Origin: Microcaldota archaeon
Lineage (GTDB): Archaea; Micrarchaeota; Micrarchaeia; Micrarchaeales; Micrarchaeaceae
Direction of reading: 5' to 3'
DNA length: 10,129 nucleotides
Assembly (NCBI GenBank): GCA_021806185.1
Contig: JAJZXZ010000012.1
Span: forward strand, 1 to 10,129
How positions within the stretch are numbered: the stretch's first letter is position 1; every line of letters starts with the position of its first letter. Shown in pieces: positions 1-7,800 of this stretch. The notes below the pieces were generated by a model, which was given only the letters and a program-made list of their open reading frames with translations, was not told the DNA's origin and made no database searches. Position numbers and translations under genes: made by a program.

Positions 1-1076
1 GCGGCTATGTTGCCTGCTGGTATGGAATCTACGATCACCCTGTCCGGGCCCATGTATATGCCCACCTGCTGGAGCTTCTGCGTGCCCGACTTGCCGGATA
101 TGTGCAACTCTGTGCCCTTCTTGGCATCCCCTGAGAAAATCCTGCCTACGGCGACCTCGCCAGCCTGCTGGTCGTACTTTATTCCGAATATCACGACGTT
201 CGTCTTTGCATTTATTTCGGTGTTGAGCATCGCCTTCCCGTCCTCGGAGTTGAGGTCGCCGTGCCAGATCTGGGGTATCCTGTACGGCTGGGCCTCTGCG
301 GGGTTTGGCAGGTGCTCGACGACCATCGCAAGCGTAGCCTCGTCTATCGGGCAGAGTTCCTGCAGCTTTTGGAGGTCGTTCTTTGCGGTCAACTCAAATA
401 TGTCCTTGAACGTGGCGTTCTTCGTCTCCATTATGCGCTTCGATATCGCCCATCTCCTCAACGCAGAGCCGAACGCGACGCTTCCCTTCTCGACGCTGAC
501 CTTCCATTTCTCTCCGTAGCCCTCTGGAGCGTACGTCTCTATCATCTGGTTTATCTCGTTTATCAGCTTGAGCAGCCTCTCCTGCGTCTGCTCAGGGGTG
601 AGCCTTAGCTCGGTGAGCAGCCTGTCGACCTTGTTGAAGAAGAGCACTGGCTTCGCCTTCTCCTTCATCGCCTGCCTGAGCACCGTCTCGGTCTGGGGCA
701 TCACTCCCTCTGTGGGGTCCACGACAAGTATCACGCCGTCTATCGCCCTCATAGACCTTGTGACGTGCCCGCCGAAGTCGACGTGGCCGGGTGTGTCTAT
801 GAGGTTTATTATGTAGTCCTCGTTCTTGTAGTTGAAGCCGAAGGATATGTATGCGGATTTTATCGTCATCCTCCTATCCTTCTCTATGTCCTCGTAGTTG
901 GTGTAGAGGACATCCCCGGCTACGCTCTTTGATATCAGCCCTGCCCTGGCGAGCAGCGAGTCCGTAAGCGAGGTCTTACCATGGTGTACGTGAGCTATTA
1001 TGCCCACGTTGCGGATGTGCTTGTGGTCGCGCATCATCTTCGCGACCTCCTCTACCACGTATTCCTTTCTTGCCAT
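1..1076 (-). CDS. fusA: Translation elongation factor EF-2, N-terminal part (cut by left window edge)
   Basis: Ribosomal translocase GTPase; codons 1-358 are visible and the 3' part lies outside the window. The G domain is clear: G1 P-loop at residues 28-35 (AHVHHGKT), G2 threonine T71 in RRMTIK, G3 DTPGHVDF at 94-101, and G4 NKVD at 148-151. Domain II begins near residue 270-290 and continues to the edge. The ATG at 1076 is chosen because MARKEYVVEEV aligns with archaeal/eukaryotic EF-2 starts and a GGTG motif lies 5 bases upstream. It is 10 bases after uS7, the usual archaeal order. Odd points: the P-loop Asp of the family consensus (DHGK) is His31 here, and switch I reads RRM where archaeal EF-2 usually reads RGI. 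The diphthamide region is outside the window, so it cannot be judged. Confidence 0.97.
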   Translation of the reverse strand, partial: MARKEYVVEEVAKMMRDHKHIRNVGIIAHVHHGKTSLTDSLLARAGLISKSVAGDVLYTNYEDIEKDRRMTIKSAYISFGFNYKNEDYIINLIDTPGHVDFGGHVTRSMRAIDGVILVVDPTEGVMPQTETVLRQAMKEKAKPVLFFNKVDRLLTELRLTPEQTQERLLKLINEINQMIETYAPEGYGEKWKVSVEKGSVAFGSALRRWAISKRIMETKNATFKDIFELTAKNDLQKLQELCPIDEATLAMVVEHLPNPAEAQPYRIPQIWHGDLNSEDGKAMLNTEINAKTNVVIFGIKYDQQAGEVAVGRIFSGDAKKGTELHISGKSGTQKLQQVGIYMGPDRVIVDSIPAGNIA

Positions 1077-1086
1077 ATGGACACCG
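1077..1086 (-). promoter_or_regulatory. Weak Shine-Dalgarno for EF-2 (GGTG)
   Basis: The spacer between the uS7 stop and the EF-2 start reads CGGTGTCCAT on the minus strand. GGTG is complementary to the CACC core at the 3' end of archaeal 16S rRNA and sits 5 bases from the ATG. This supports translation from within the polycistronic mRNA. Confidence 0.5.
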
Positions 1087-1815
1087 CTACTTCGCGCTCC
1101 TTGCCATGCGCTCTGTCTCGTTCTTCCTCTTTATCGCATAGCTGTTTATGTCGTTCTTCGATGCGAGTATCAGCTCGTTGGCGAGCGCCTGCGCGAATGT
1201 GCGCTTGTTCCTGAATGCGCCGGTCACGGTCGCCATGGCTATGTTCCTCAGCGCTATGTCGAGTCGCCTACTTGCACTGACGTCCACCGCCACGTTCGAT
1301 ATTATCCCGCCATATCGCACCCTGGTGGTATCCTCTATCGGCGCGCTATTCTCCAACGCCATTACGAGCACCTGGACCGGGTTCTGGCCAGTCTGCTTGC
1401 TCACCATCTCGAACGCCTCCATCATCGCCCGCGCCACCTTCATCTTCTTGCCCTGTAGGCGCCCTTTTGTCCTTATCACCTTGCCGCCAATCTTTCCGCC
1501 TGTGCCGCCGCGCATGAGGGCGTTCTCCAGCCTCTCTATTATGTTGAGGTTCGCCTTGTGGAATGTGCTCTGGCTCCTCCTGCCGTACGAATTCGGATAC
1601 GCTATCGGCTTTAGGTTGATGTAGTTCTTCATGCTTGGGTCGTAGACCTCAACATCGTAGCTGTACTTGTTGAACAGCATAGTAGAGCCTGATAGAAATA
1701 TCTCCTTTTTCTGCGCTTCCGAAGGCTGGGCCTGGGCCCTTTTCCTTCTCTGGGCAGATTTCGGCTGTGCGGCCGCCTTGTCGGTTCCCCCCTGTAGCTG
1801 CTGCTCGTCCGCCAT
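1087..1815 (-). CDS. rps7: Small ribosomal subunit protein uS7 with extended N-terminus
   Basis: Binds the 3' major domain of 16S rRNA at the head of the 30S subunit, near the E site. The family core is clear: YGRRSQSTFHKANLNIIERL at 77-96, NPVQVLV at 145-151, SAPIEDTTR at 157-165, and VDVSASRRLDIALRNIA at 177-193. The ATG at 1815 lies 4 bases after the uS12 stop, which supports this start. At 242 residues it is longer than I expect for archaeal uS7 (about 190-215). The extra part is a low-complexity Ala/Gln/Lys/Arg segment covering about residues 1-38, likely disordered. Met46 begins the conserved region but lacks the operon spacing, so I prefer the longer form. It is followed by EF-2, the conserved str-operon order. 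Confidence 0.97.
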   Translation of the reverse strand: MADEQQLQGGTDKAAAQPKSAQRRKRAQAQPSEAQKKEIFLSGSTMLFNKYSYDVEVYDPSMKNYINLKPIAYPNSYGRRSQSTFHKANLNIIERLENALMRGGTGGKIGGKVIRTKGRLQGKKMKVARAMMEAFEMVSKQTGQNPVQVLVMALENSAPIEDTTRVRYGGIISNVAVDVSASRRLDIALRNIAMATVTGAFRNKRTFAQALANELILASKNDINSYAIKRKNETERMARSAK

Positions 1816-1819
1816 CCGA

Positions 1820-2248
1820 TCATCTCTTCTGCTTCTCAGCCTTGCCCTTGATTATCCTCACAAGGTTTGTACCGTTTACCTCCACAACCTTATACTTCCA
1901 GCCGGGTATGCAGCCCATCTGGCCCCTCTGCGATCCTCCCATCCCGACCACCGTGACTTCGTCGTGCTCATCTATGAAATTGATCGCGCCATCGCCTGGC
2001 GCGTACGCGCTGACGACCTTGTGGTTCTTTATGAACTGCAGCTTTACGCCTTTGATTATGCCGGAGTGGGGCTGCTTCTGCTCAGCAGATATCTTCTGGA
2101 GCACTATCCCCTTCGCCATCGGCACGGTGCCCATGGGGTCATACTTCTGCTTCAGGCGGAAAAGCCTCCTTTTCAAAGGCTTCTTGAGAAGTCTCTGGTG
2201 CTTTCGCTGCCTCACAAGCTTTCTCGCAGCAAATTCACCGTTCGGCAT
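1820..2248 (-). CDS. rps12: Small ribosomal subunit protein uS12
   Basis: Decoding-centre protein of the 30S subunit, 142 residues, the usual archaeal length. The conserved regions are FAARKLVRQRKHQ near the N-terminus, the first decoding loop KQPHSG at 58-63, PGDGAINFIDEHDEV at 84-98, and the second loop GQMGCIPG at 109-116. Archaeal and bacterial families normally read KxPNSA in the first loop and (G/K)D(I/L)PG in the second. Here Asn is His61, the Ala after Ser is Gly63, the following Arg is Ile65, and Asp is Cys113, while the critical Pro60 and Ser62 remain. The start at 2248 is 4 bases after the eL30 stop, and uS7 follows 4 bases downstream, so translation is likely coupled. The reading frame is intact and identity is not in doubt. 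Confidence 0.97.
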   Translation of the reverse strand: MPNGEFAARKLVRQRKHQRLLKKPLKRRLFRLKQKYDPMGTVPMAKGIVLQKISAEQKQPHSGIIKGVKLQFIKNHKVVSAYAPGDGAINFIDEHDEVTVVGMGGSQRGQMGCIPGWKYKVVEVNGTNLVRIIKGKAEKQKR

Positions 2249-2252
2249 ATCA

Positions 2253-2546
2253 TCAATCCTTGAGTATGCTGGAGTGTCCAGCGTCTATCACAGACAGCAT
2301 GGATATCGAGTACGGCTTGCCGCACATCGAGCCCAGCTCTACGGGGTTCCCTTCAAACTTTATGACCTTTATGCCTGCGACGCTGGCCATGTGGAGTATG
2401 TCCTGCAGGTTGCTCTCCTTGTTCTTCGACGCCACTATCACCAGCTTGGCCGTGCTATCCCTTATGGAATCGATTACTGAGTTGAGCCCTATCGCTGTCT
2501 TACCGCTGTCCACAGCTAGACGTATATTGTTTGTTAGATCTGCCAT
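2253..2546 (-). CDS. rpl30e: Large ribosomal subunit protein eL30 (L7Ae/L30e family)
   Basis: RNA-binding protein of the archaeal/eukaryotic 50S/60S subunit; kink-turn-binding L7Ae/L30e fold, 97 residues (typical about 100). Visible family features: N-terminal helix ending in DSGKTAIG (13-20), AKLVIVASKNKESN in the strand-helix RNA-binding region, FEGNPVELGSMCGKP, and the C-terminal SVIDAGHSSIL. A longer frame is open to 2651, but its first 35 codons (Met-Arg-Pro-Thr...) do not resemble the family and cross the TATA box, so the ATG at 2546 (MADLTNN) is chosen. It is the first gene of the translation operon. In many archaea this gene precedes nusA and then rps12; here it directly precedes rps12. 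Confidence 0.93.
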   Translation of the reverse strand: MADLTNNIRLAVDSGKTAIGLNSVIDSIRDSTAKLVIVASKNKESNLQDILHMASVAGIKVIKFEGNPVELGSMCGKPYSISMLSVIDAGHSSILKD

Positions 2547-2608
2547 GCAAAACACGCCAGAAATAAGAATCCGCCCGCAGGGGGAGAACTCAAAGATATT
2601 CTCGTGGA

Positions 2609-2624
2609 AAAGTATATATAGGTT
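2609..2624 (-). promoter_or_regulatory. TATA box for the eL30-uS12-uS7-EF-2 operon
   Basis: TATATATA at 2613-2620 is the strongest TATA-like element in the 112-base gap between the DUF1634 gene and eL30. With the usual archaeal spacing of about 25 bases, transcription would start near 2590, giving a leader of roughly 45 bases before the eL30 ATG. The core is palindromic. The plus-strand flank GAAAAG looks at least as good as a BRE, but no plus-strand gene follows, so minus-strand use is inferred from context. I see no clear Shine-Dalgarno for eL30. Confidence 0.6.
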
Positions 2625-2658
2625 CATGTAGGCGCACGGCGTTGGGCGCATTGCCGCT

Positions 2659-2961
2659 TTACGCGTGTATCAGCATCGGCACCACGAATATTGCGAACAT
2701 TATGTCGATGAAGACCACTACGGTTATCGCAATGTAAATGCGGTTTCTTTCCATCGCAAATGAGAATATCGAAAGCAGCACCCTGGCTATTGGGGTTGAA
2801 AAAAGTATGAAGATGCCGAGGACCATGAGCTCGTACCCGAGCCGGTAGGAGCTTGGGACTGCATAGGCGAGCAGTATGCCGATTGCCAGCACGGCTGCGC
2901 TGGCTATCACGCCAGCCCTGAGCATCCACGATATCGCAGTTTCCATTTTTGCCCCGTTCAT
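2659..2961 (-). CDS. DUF1634 family small membrane protein
   Basis: 100-residue protein with three predicted membrane segments, roughly residues 10-33, 41-66 and 74-98, and short polar ends. The size, three-segment layout and position immediately after a TauE/SafE-family gene match DUF1634, a family commonly found beside TauE-like permeases in archaea. Its start overlaps the TauE stop as ATGA (2958-2961), which indicates translational coupling and suggests a shared role, perhaps as a small accessory subunit of the permease. That role is inference; the biochemical function of DUF1634 is not known to me. No signal peptide or catalytic motif is visible. Confidence 0.8.
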   Translation of the reverse strand: MNGAKMETAISWMLRAGVIASAAVLAIGILLAYAVPSSYRLGYELMVLGIFILFSTPIARVLLSIFSFAMERNRIYIAITVVVFIDIMFAIFVVPMLIHA

Positions 2962-3803
2962 GCTATACCAACTCCCCTCAATATTGATTCTACGGCTACG
3001 ATCGCCAATATGATGATGAAAAGACGGACTATCACTCTATTCCTTTCCGTTTCCATCACCTTGCTCCCTGCGTACGCGCCTATCGCAGTGCCAATCACAA
3101 CAGGCGCGACAAGCGTGGGCCTTATGTAGCCAAGCGCCCAGTATATGCCGCTGCCGGTCACTGCCGTCACGCCTATCATGAAGTCGCTCGTGGCAGTGCT
3201 TACCTTGATTGGCAGGCGCATGGCCGAGTCCATGCCAAGGACTTTCAGCACCCCCGAGCCTATGCCCAACAACCCGGAGAGGAATCCTGCGCAAACCATG
3301 ACGGCTTCTCCCCAAAGCCAGCGCACCCCTTTGTAATGCACGGTAGTCTTGGCCGGCTTGTCGTAATAGCTGCCCTTGAGCTGGAAGAACCTTGTCGACC
3401 AGTCGCCCTTCCTGGCTAACGTGCCGCCCCTTTTCCTCAGCATCACATACAGCGAAAAGAGGAGGGCTATGCCGAAGAGCACAAGTATCACATCTGGTAG
3501 ATTATGCGCATAGACCACAGCAGCGGCTAGCGCTCCGCCTATCGCACCGAGAGTCGTTCCTATCTCTAAAGACATGCCTATGCGTATGTTTGTTATCCTG
3601 TCGCGGATGTAAGCGGCGGCCGCGCCGCTGGATGTTGCGATTGTGGCGACAAGGCTGGCGCCGACAGCGTATTCTACCGGTACTCCGAGGAAAATCGCAA
3701 GCACCGGCATTATTACCACAGCCCCGCCAAGGCCTGTCATCGAGCCGATGAAGCCTGCGGCGACTCCGATTACGGCAAGCAGCAATGTATAGAGAAACTG
3801 CAT
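2958..3803 (-). CDS. TauE/SafE-type sulfite/organosulfonate exporter family permease
   Basis: Integral membrane protein of 281 residues with the internal duplication typical of TauE/SafE (PF01925). The first half carries the glycine motif GFIGSMTGLGGAVVIMP at 17-33, and the second half repeats it as GFLSGLLGIGSGVLKVLG at 173-190. STATSDFMIGVTA at 202-214 is another family-like segment. About eight hydrophobic segments flank a hydrophilic loop at about 123-165. The family exports sulfite, sulfoacetate or related small anions; the substrate cannot be read from sequence. A TTG codon at 3806 is also in frame, but the adjacent ATG at 3803 is preferred. A TATA-like box lies about 36 bases upstream of the ATG, implying a short leader. 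It is coupled to the downstream DUF1634 gene. Confidence 0.88.
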   Translation of the reverse strand: MQFLYTLLLAVIGVAAGFIGSMTGLGGAVVIMPVLAIFLGVPVEYAVGASLVATIATSSGAAAAYIRDRITNIRIGMSLEIGTTLGAIGGALAAAVVYAHNLPDVILVLFGIALLFSLYVMLRKRGGTLARKGDWSTRFFQLKGSYYDKPAKTTVHYKGVRWLWGEAVMVCAGFLSGLLGIGSGVLKVLGMDSAMRLPIKVSTATSDFMIGVTAVTGSGIYWALGYIRPTLVAPVVIGTAIGAYAGSKVMETERNRVIVRLFIIILAIVAVESILRGVGIA

Positions 3804-3834
3804 CAATTAATCATATGCTGATTGTAAGCACTAG

Positions 3835-3843
3835 CTTAAAAAT
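3835..3843 (-). promoter_or_regulatory. TATA-like box for the TauE-DUF1634 pair, overlapping a T-run
   Basis: The minus strand reads ATTTTTAAG here, inside the 50-base gap after the signal-peptidase gene. Its centre is about 36 bases from the TauE ATG, so transcription would start near 3815 and give a leader of only about 12 bases. The same T-run lies about 10 bases past the S26 stop and could also act as an archaeal oligo-T termination signal for the smc-S26 unit. Both roles are inferred from position. Confidence 0.5.
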
Positions 3844-3853
3844 CAGTGTGGAT

Positions 3854-4858
3854 TCAGTCTTGCAGCACAGTGTTGCACCCGGCCGGCTGGCTTAGCATGC
3901 CGCTCAATACAAGCTTCAGGTATCCGAGGAACGGCACCGACCCTATGACCTTGCCCTCGACGAGGGATTGGTTGGACGGCAGGTTCTGATACTGCATGTC
4001 AAGGCCGGGGTTATTGTCGCCCTTTGTCAGGTAATAGTATGTGCCGCTAGCGTTCAATACCGCATAAACCCTGTGGACTATATAAGTGTCGCCATCTTTG
4101 TAGAAGGAGTCCTGTGGCACTGTCTTGTAAACTATTATGCTGTTGTTCCTATCCCCGGTTATCGTCGTATTGCCTATGGTTATCGAGCTTGTATATGCCT
4201 CCTTCATCACGGTGCCGTTGCTGAATACCACGTCGGCAACCCCGCATGTGTACTTGACAAGGTTCCCGGACTGGCCGGAATACGGCACTATGGAGCCGCT
4301 GCCGCTTGAGGAGGGCTTGAAAAGCCCGATGGAATAGCCAGGCTGCACCACCTGCGATACGAACAGGGTATTGCCGCTCACATTGTACGCCACGCATTCG
4401 AGCGACTCTCCGGCTTGGTTGCTCAGCATCCCCTGCAGTTCGCTCTTCGTGACCTTCACCTCCGGAGCGCGTATTGTAGATGCATTTGCTCCCTGCAGAA
4501 GTATCATATCGCCGCGCTGCAGCGCTGGCAGCATGCTGCAGCTCGGTACTGCGTCTATCGGATTGCTGGTGTGGAGCACTGCCCTGAGCGCGAACCAGAA
4601 TGCCACAACGACGATTATCGCGGCCAGTATCTCCAGCGCGCTCCTCATCTTTCCCGATTCTCTCGACCCGTTTATTATCTCTAGGCCTATCAGGACCACG
4701 AGTATCACGAATGCCATCACGCCGAATATGACGGCCAGCGAAGCTACGCCTTGGTACACTATGTAGAGGGCGAAGGCGATGACCAGTATTATGTAGAGGG
4801 GCCATGTCGTTATGCCGCCCCTTTTTGCGCTTTTCCCGCTGGCCGCTTTACTAGCCAC
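3854..4858 (-). CDS. Signal peptidase I-like serine protease (S26, archaeal/ER type), membrane anchored
   Basis: Likely removes signal peptides from exported proteins at the outer face of the cytoplasmic membrane. Of 334 residues, the first ~95 form a Lys/Arg-rich cytoplasmic tail and three membrane segments (about 18-38, 40-62, 74-95). The catalytic Ser box PSCSMLPALQRGD spans 105-117 with S108. VHRV at 261-264 supplies H262, and GDNNPGLD at 280-287 supplies D281 and D287; this Ser/His/Asp arrangement marks the archaeal/eukaryotic form rather than the bacterial Ser/Lys form. The 154-residue distance from Ser to His is about twice what I recall for archaeal homologues, implying an insertion at about 120-245. 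The outer domain holds seven N-x-S/T sequons and four cysteines. The start is GTG, directly abutting the smc TGA, so expression is probably coupled. Substrates are unknown. Confidence 0.82.
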   Translation of the reverse strand: MASKAASGKSAKRGGITTWPLYIILVIAFALYIVYQGVASLAVIFGVMAFVILVVLIGLEIINGSRESGKMRSALEILAAIIVVVAFWFALRAVLHTSNPIDAVPSCSMLPALQRGDMILLQGANASTIRAPEVKVTKSELQGMLSNQAGESLECVAYNVSGNTLFVSQVVQPGYSIGLFKPSSSGSGSIVPYSGQSGNLVKYTCGVADVVFSNGTVMKEAYTSSITIGNTTITGDRNNSIIVYKTVPQDSFYKDGDTYIVHRVYAVLNASGTYYYLTKGDNNPGLDMQYQNLPSNQSLVEGKVIGSVPFLGYLKLVLSGMLSQPAGCNTVLQD

Positions 4859-7800
4859 TCATACCACTGGTTGCCTGCTGTTCGTCAGCTCTATTCCAAC
4901 GACCCTTGACTGGTTCTCCTGCTTGACTACGCCTACCGCAGTGTCGGCCATCGTTATCAGGGGGTCGTTGTGGCTTATCACAACAAACTGGGAGTTCTTG
5001 CTCAACTCCTTGACCAGCTTCGACAGCTTCTTCGAGTTCTCCTTGTCAAGCGCCACATCTATCTCGTCGTACAGGTAGAATGACATCGGCTTCCTCATCT
5101 GTATGGCAAAGAGCAGCGCGAAGATCACGAGGGATTTTTGGCCCCCGGAGAGCTCCTCCTCGCTGTGCTTCCTGTTAGCCGTCTGTATGTTGAAAAGCAG
5201 CTTGGCGTTGAACGGCTCACTCTGATTATCCAGATACAGGTATGCCGATCCGTCGAATATGCTGCTGTACAGCCTCTTGAAGTTCTCGTTGACCTGCGCG
5301 AACGTTTCGTTGAATGCGTTGAGCCTCCTGGACTCTATCTCGCCTACCATCGCCATTATGGAATCCTTCTCCTTGTTCAGTATTCCGAGCTTCCTGGCAG
5401 CCTCGTCAACGTCCCTCTTCCTCTGCGCATACGCTTCGGGAGCCTTGAGGTTTACGTTGCCGAGCAGCTCCATCTCGTGCCTGCACTCCAGCTGCTTGGT
5501 CTCAAGCTCCTGCATGTCCTTGAAAGCCACCGGCTCTATCTCGGTGTAGGAGAGCAGCTCCGCCTTTATGTCGCTCAGCCTTGTCTGAAGCTGCGACCTC
5601 CTCGACTCTGCCTCTATCATCTCCTTCTCGAGCCTGGCCATCTCCCCTGCCATCTTGCCCTTCTGCTGGGCCGTGCGGTCGATCTTATCGTCATGCCCCT
5701 GGAGCTCCTTGAGCAGCGAGTCCGAGCTCGAGCTCCTGTCCTTTATGCTCTCCTGTATCTCCTGCTTCTTCTTGCCGTGATCCGCGATCGCCGTGTCCGC
5801 CTCGGCCATCTGCGCTTTCGACGCCTTTATCGATGCTTCCTCTTCCTTCAGCTCCTTGGCTATCTGCTTTGCCCTGTCGGCCCTCATCTCGTTCTCCTTC
5901 TCTATCGACCCGAGCCTGACCTTGATGCTCTCTACCTCCTCCCTGAGGCTCTTCAGCCTGTCTGCGCTCTGCTTGCCGTCGCGGCCAGGCTTCTTGGAGC
6001 CCGCAGACCTGTTCAGTGCGGTGTACAGGCTGTCGCATTCGGCCTTGAGCACCTCCTTCTCCTTCTCTATCTCTATCTTCCTGCTTGCGAAGCCCTCCTT
6101 GGACTTGCTAAGCACCCTTATTCTTTCTGCCATGCCAGATGACGACTTTGAGAGGGTGCTTGCCGTGCCCTCGAGCTTGGAGAGCTCTGCCTGCAGGTAC
6201 TTAGCCCTAGCCTGGCACTCCGCAACTTCGATTTCGGATGAAGCCACAGCCTTCCTCCTCTGCTCCCACTCCGCCTCTGTCTCACGCATCCTGGCGGCCA
6301 AGGCGCTCCTCTCCGATGCGAGCTTGCTGAGCTTCGCCTCTAGCACGGCGGGCAGCTGCTGCACTCCGAGCTTGCCGCCTGTCACTATCCCAGACTGCTC
6401 CACCACATCGCCGTCGAGAGTGACCAATCTGTGCTTTCCGACCTCCTTCACGGCCTTTATCCTGTCAACTATGTACGTGTTCGAAAATATGTATTCGAAC
6501 GCCTTCCTGTATTTGGAATCGAACTTGATATTGTTTATAAGCGGTTCCATGCCGTTTATTTCGCGGGTCTCTTGGGAGTTTATCTCTTTAAGGGGTATGA
6601 AGGATGCCCTGCCGAGCCCCTTCGACTTTATTATCTCTATCGCCTGGCTGGCTGTGTCCACAGAATCAACGACAAAATAGTTCAGCCTGCTTGATCCGGC
6701 AGCGTATACCGCAATAGCATACTTGCTGTCATAGCTGCAGAGCTCAGATGCCCTTCCGTAGAACCCTTTCTTCATCTCCGACTTAAGAACTGCTGCAACC
6801 CTGTCTGCGCTCCTACCAGACATGGCAAGAGCCTCCTTGACGTTTATCATCTCAGTATCGCATGCTGATACCCTCTCCCTGAGCTCATCCATCTTTTTCT
6901 GGTATGCTTGGAGCTCCTTCCTATCGATTGCAGCCCGCTCCTCCGCTGACCCGATCTTCGACTGCAGCACCTGCAGCTCCTTCGCTGCCGCATCCTGCTC
7001 TGCGCGCAGCTCATCGAGTCTCTGCTTCGCATCCTTCAGGCCCTCCTCCTGCTTCGACAGCTCTGAATTGCACGATACGTATTCAGCGTTGATGCTGGAC
7101 AGCCGCGATTCGAGTGCCTCTCGCTCCTTCTGCTTGTCCGAGTACTTCGTGATCAGTTCCTTTTCCCCGGAGTCTACATCGATCTTTTGCAGCTCCTGCT
7201 CGCTCTCTGAGAGCTTCGACTTCAGCGTGCCAGTCATCTTGGAATTCTGCTCGATCTGGGCCTTTATCTGGTCGGACTCCTCTTTGAGCTGCTTTACGCG
7301 CTCTTTGCTCCTCGCAAGCGCCTCCTGTATATGCGCCTTCTCCGAGTCCTTTATCTTTATTATGGAGTTGGCCTCCTCTATCAGCTTGTTGGCCGTGGCG
7401 AGCTCTATCGAGCTCTCGTTGAGCTTCTTTGTCAGCTTCTCCCTGTATGAGGTAGCGTCCAGGAGCTCGTCATCGAGCTTCTTCAGCTGCATTTCGAGAT
7501 CCTTCTGCCTGCCTGCGGCATTCTCGTGGCTCTCGACAGCTTTCTCGTACTCAGCCCCTATCTGCGCCTCCCTCGCCTTGAGTATCGTATACGCGACCCT
7601 CTTTGATGTGATGAGAAGCTCTGTGTACCTCTCTGCGTCGGTCTTCTCCTTCTCCAGCTCGTTGAGGAATGCCTGCCGCTCGTTAAGCTGTATGTTCGAT
7701 TCGGTTATCTTCGTGTCAACCTTCTCAAGCTCCTTCATCGCGCTCTCTTTCTTGTCATCGAATTCCTTTACTCCGGCTGCGACATCTATCAGCCCCCTGC

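Noticed and set aside
2547..2651. 35-codon N-terminal extension of eL30 from an ATG at 2651
   Set aside because: It crosses the TATA box and shows no similarity to the eL30 family, whose members begin near the ATG at 2546.
4760..4800. Direct repeat tatgtagaggg at 4760-4770 and 4790-4800
   Set aside because: Both copies encode Leu-Tyr-Ile in the first membrane segment of the S26 protein. This is chance codon repetition in a hydrophobic helix.
5138..6142. 334-codon plus-strand open frame
   Set aside because: Also antisense to smc; its Leu/Arg-rich composition is an artefact of codon bias on the opposite strand.
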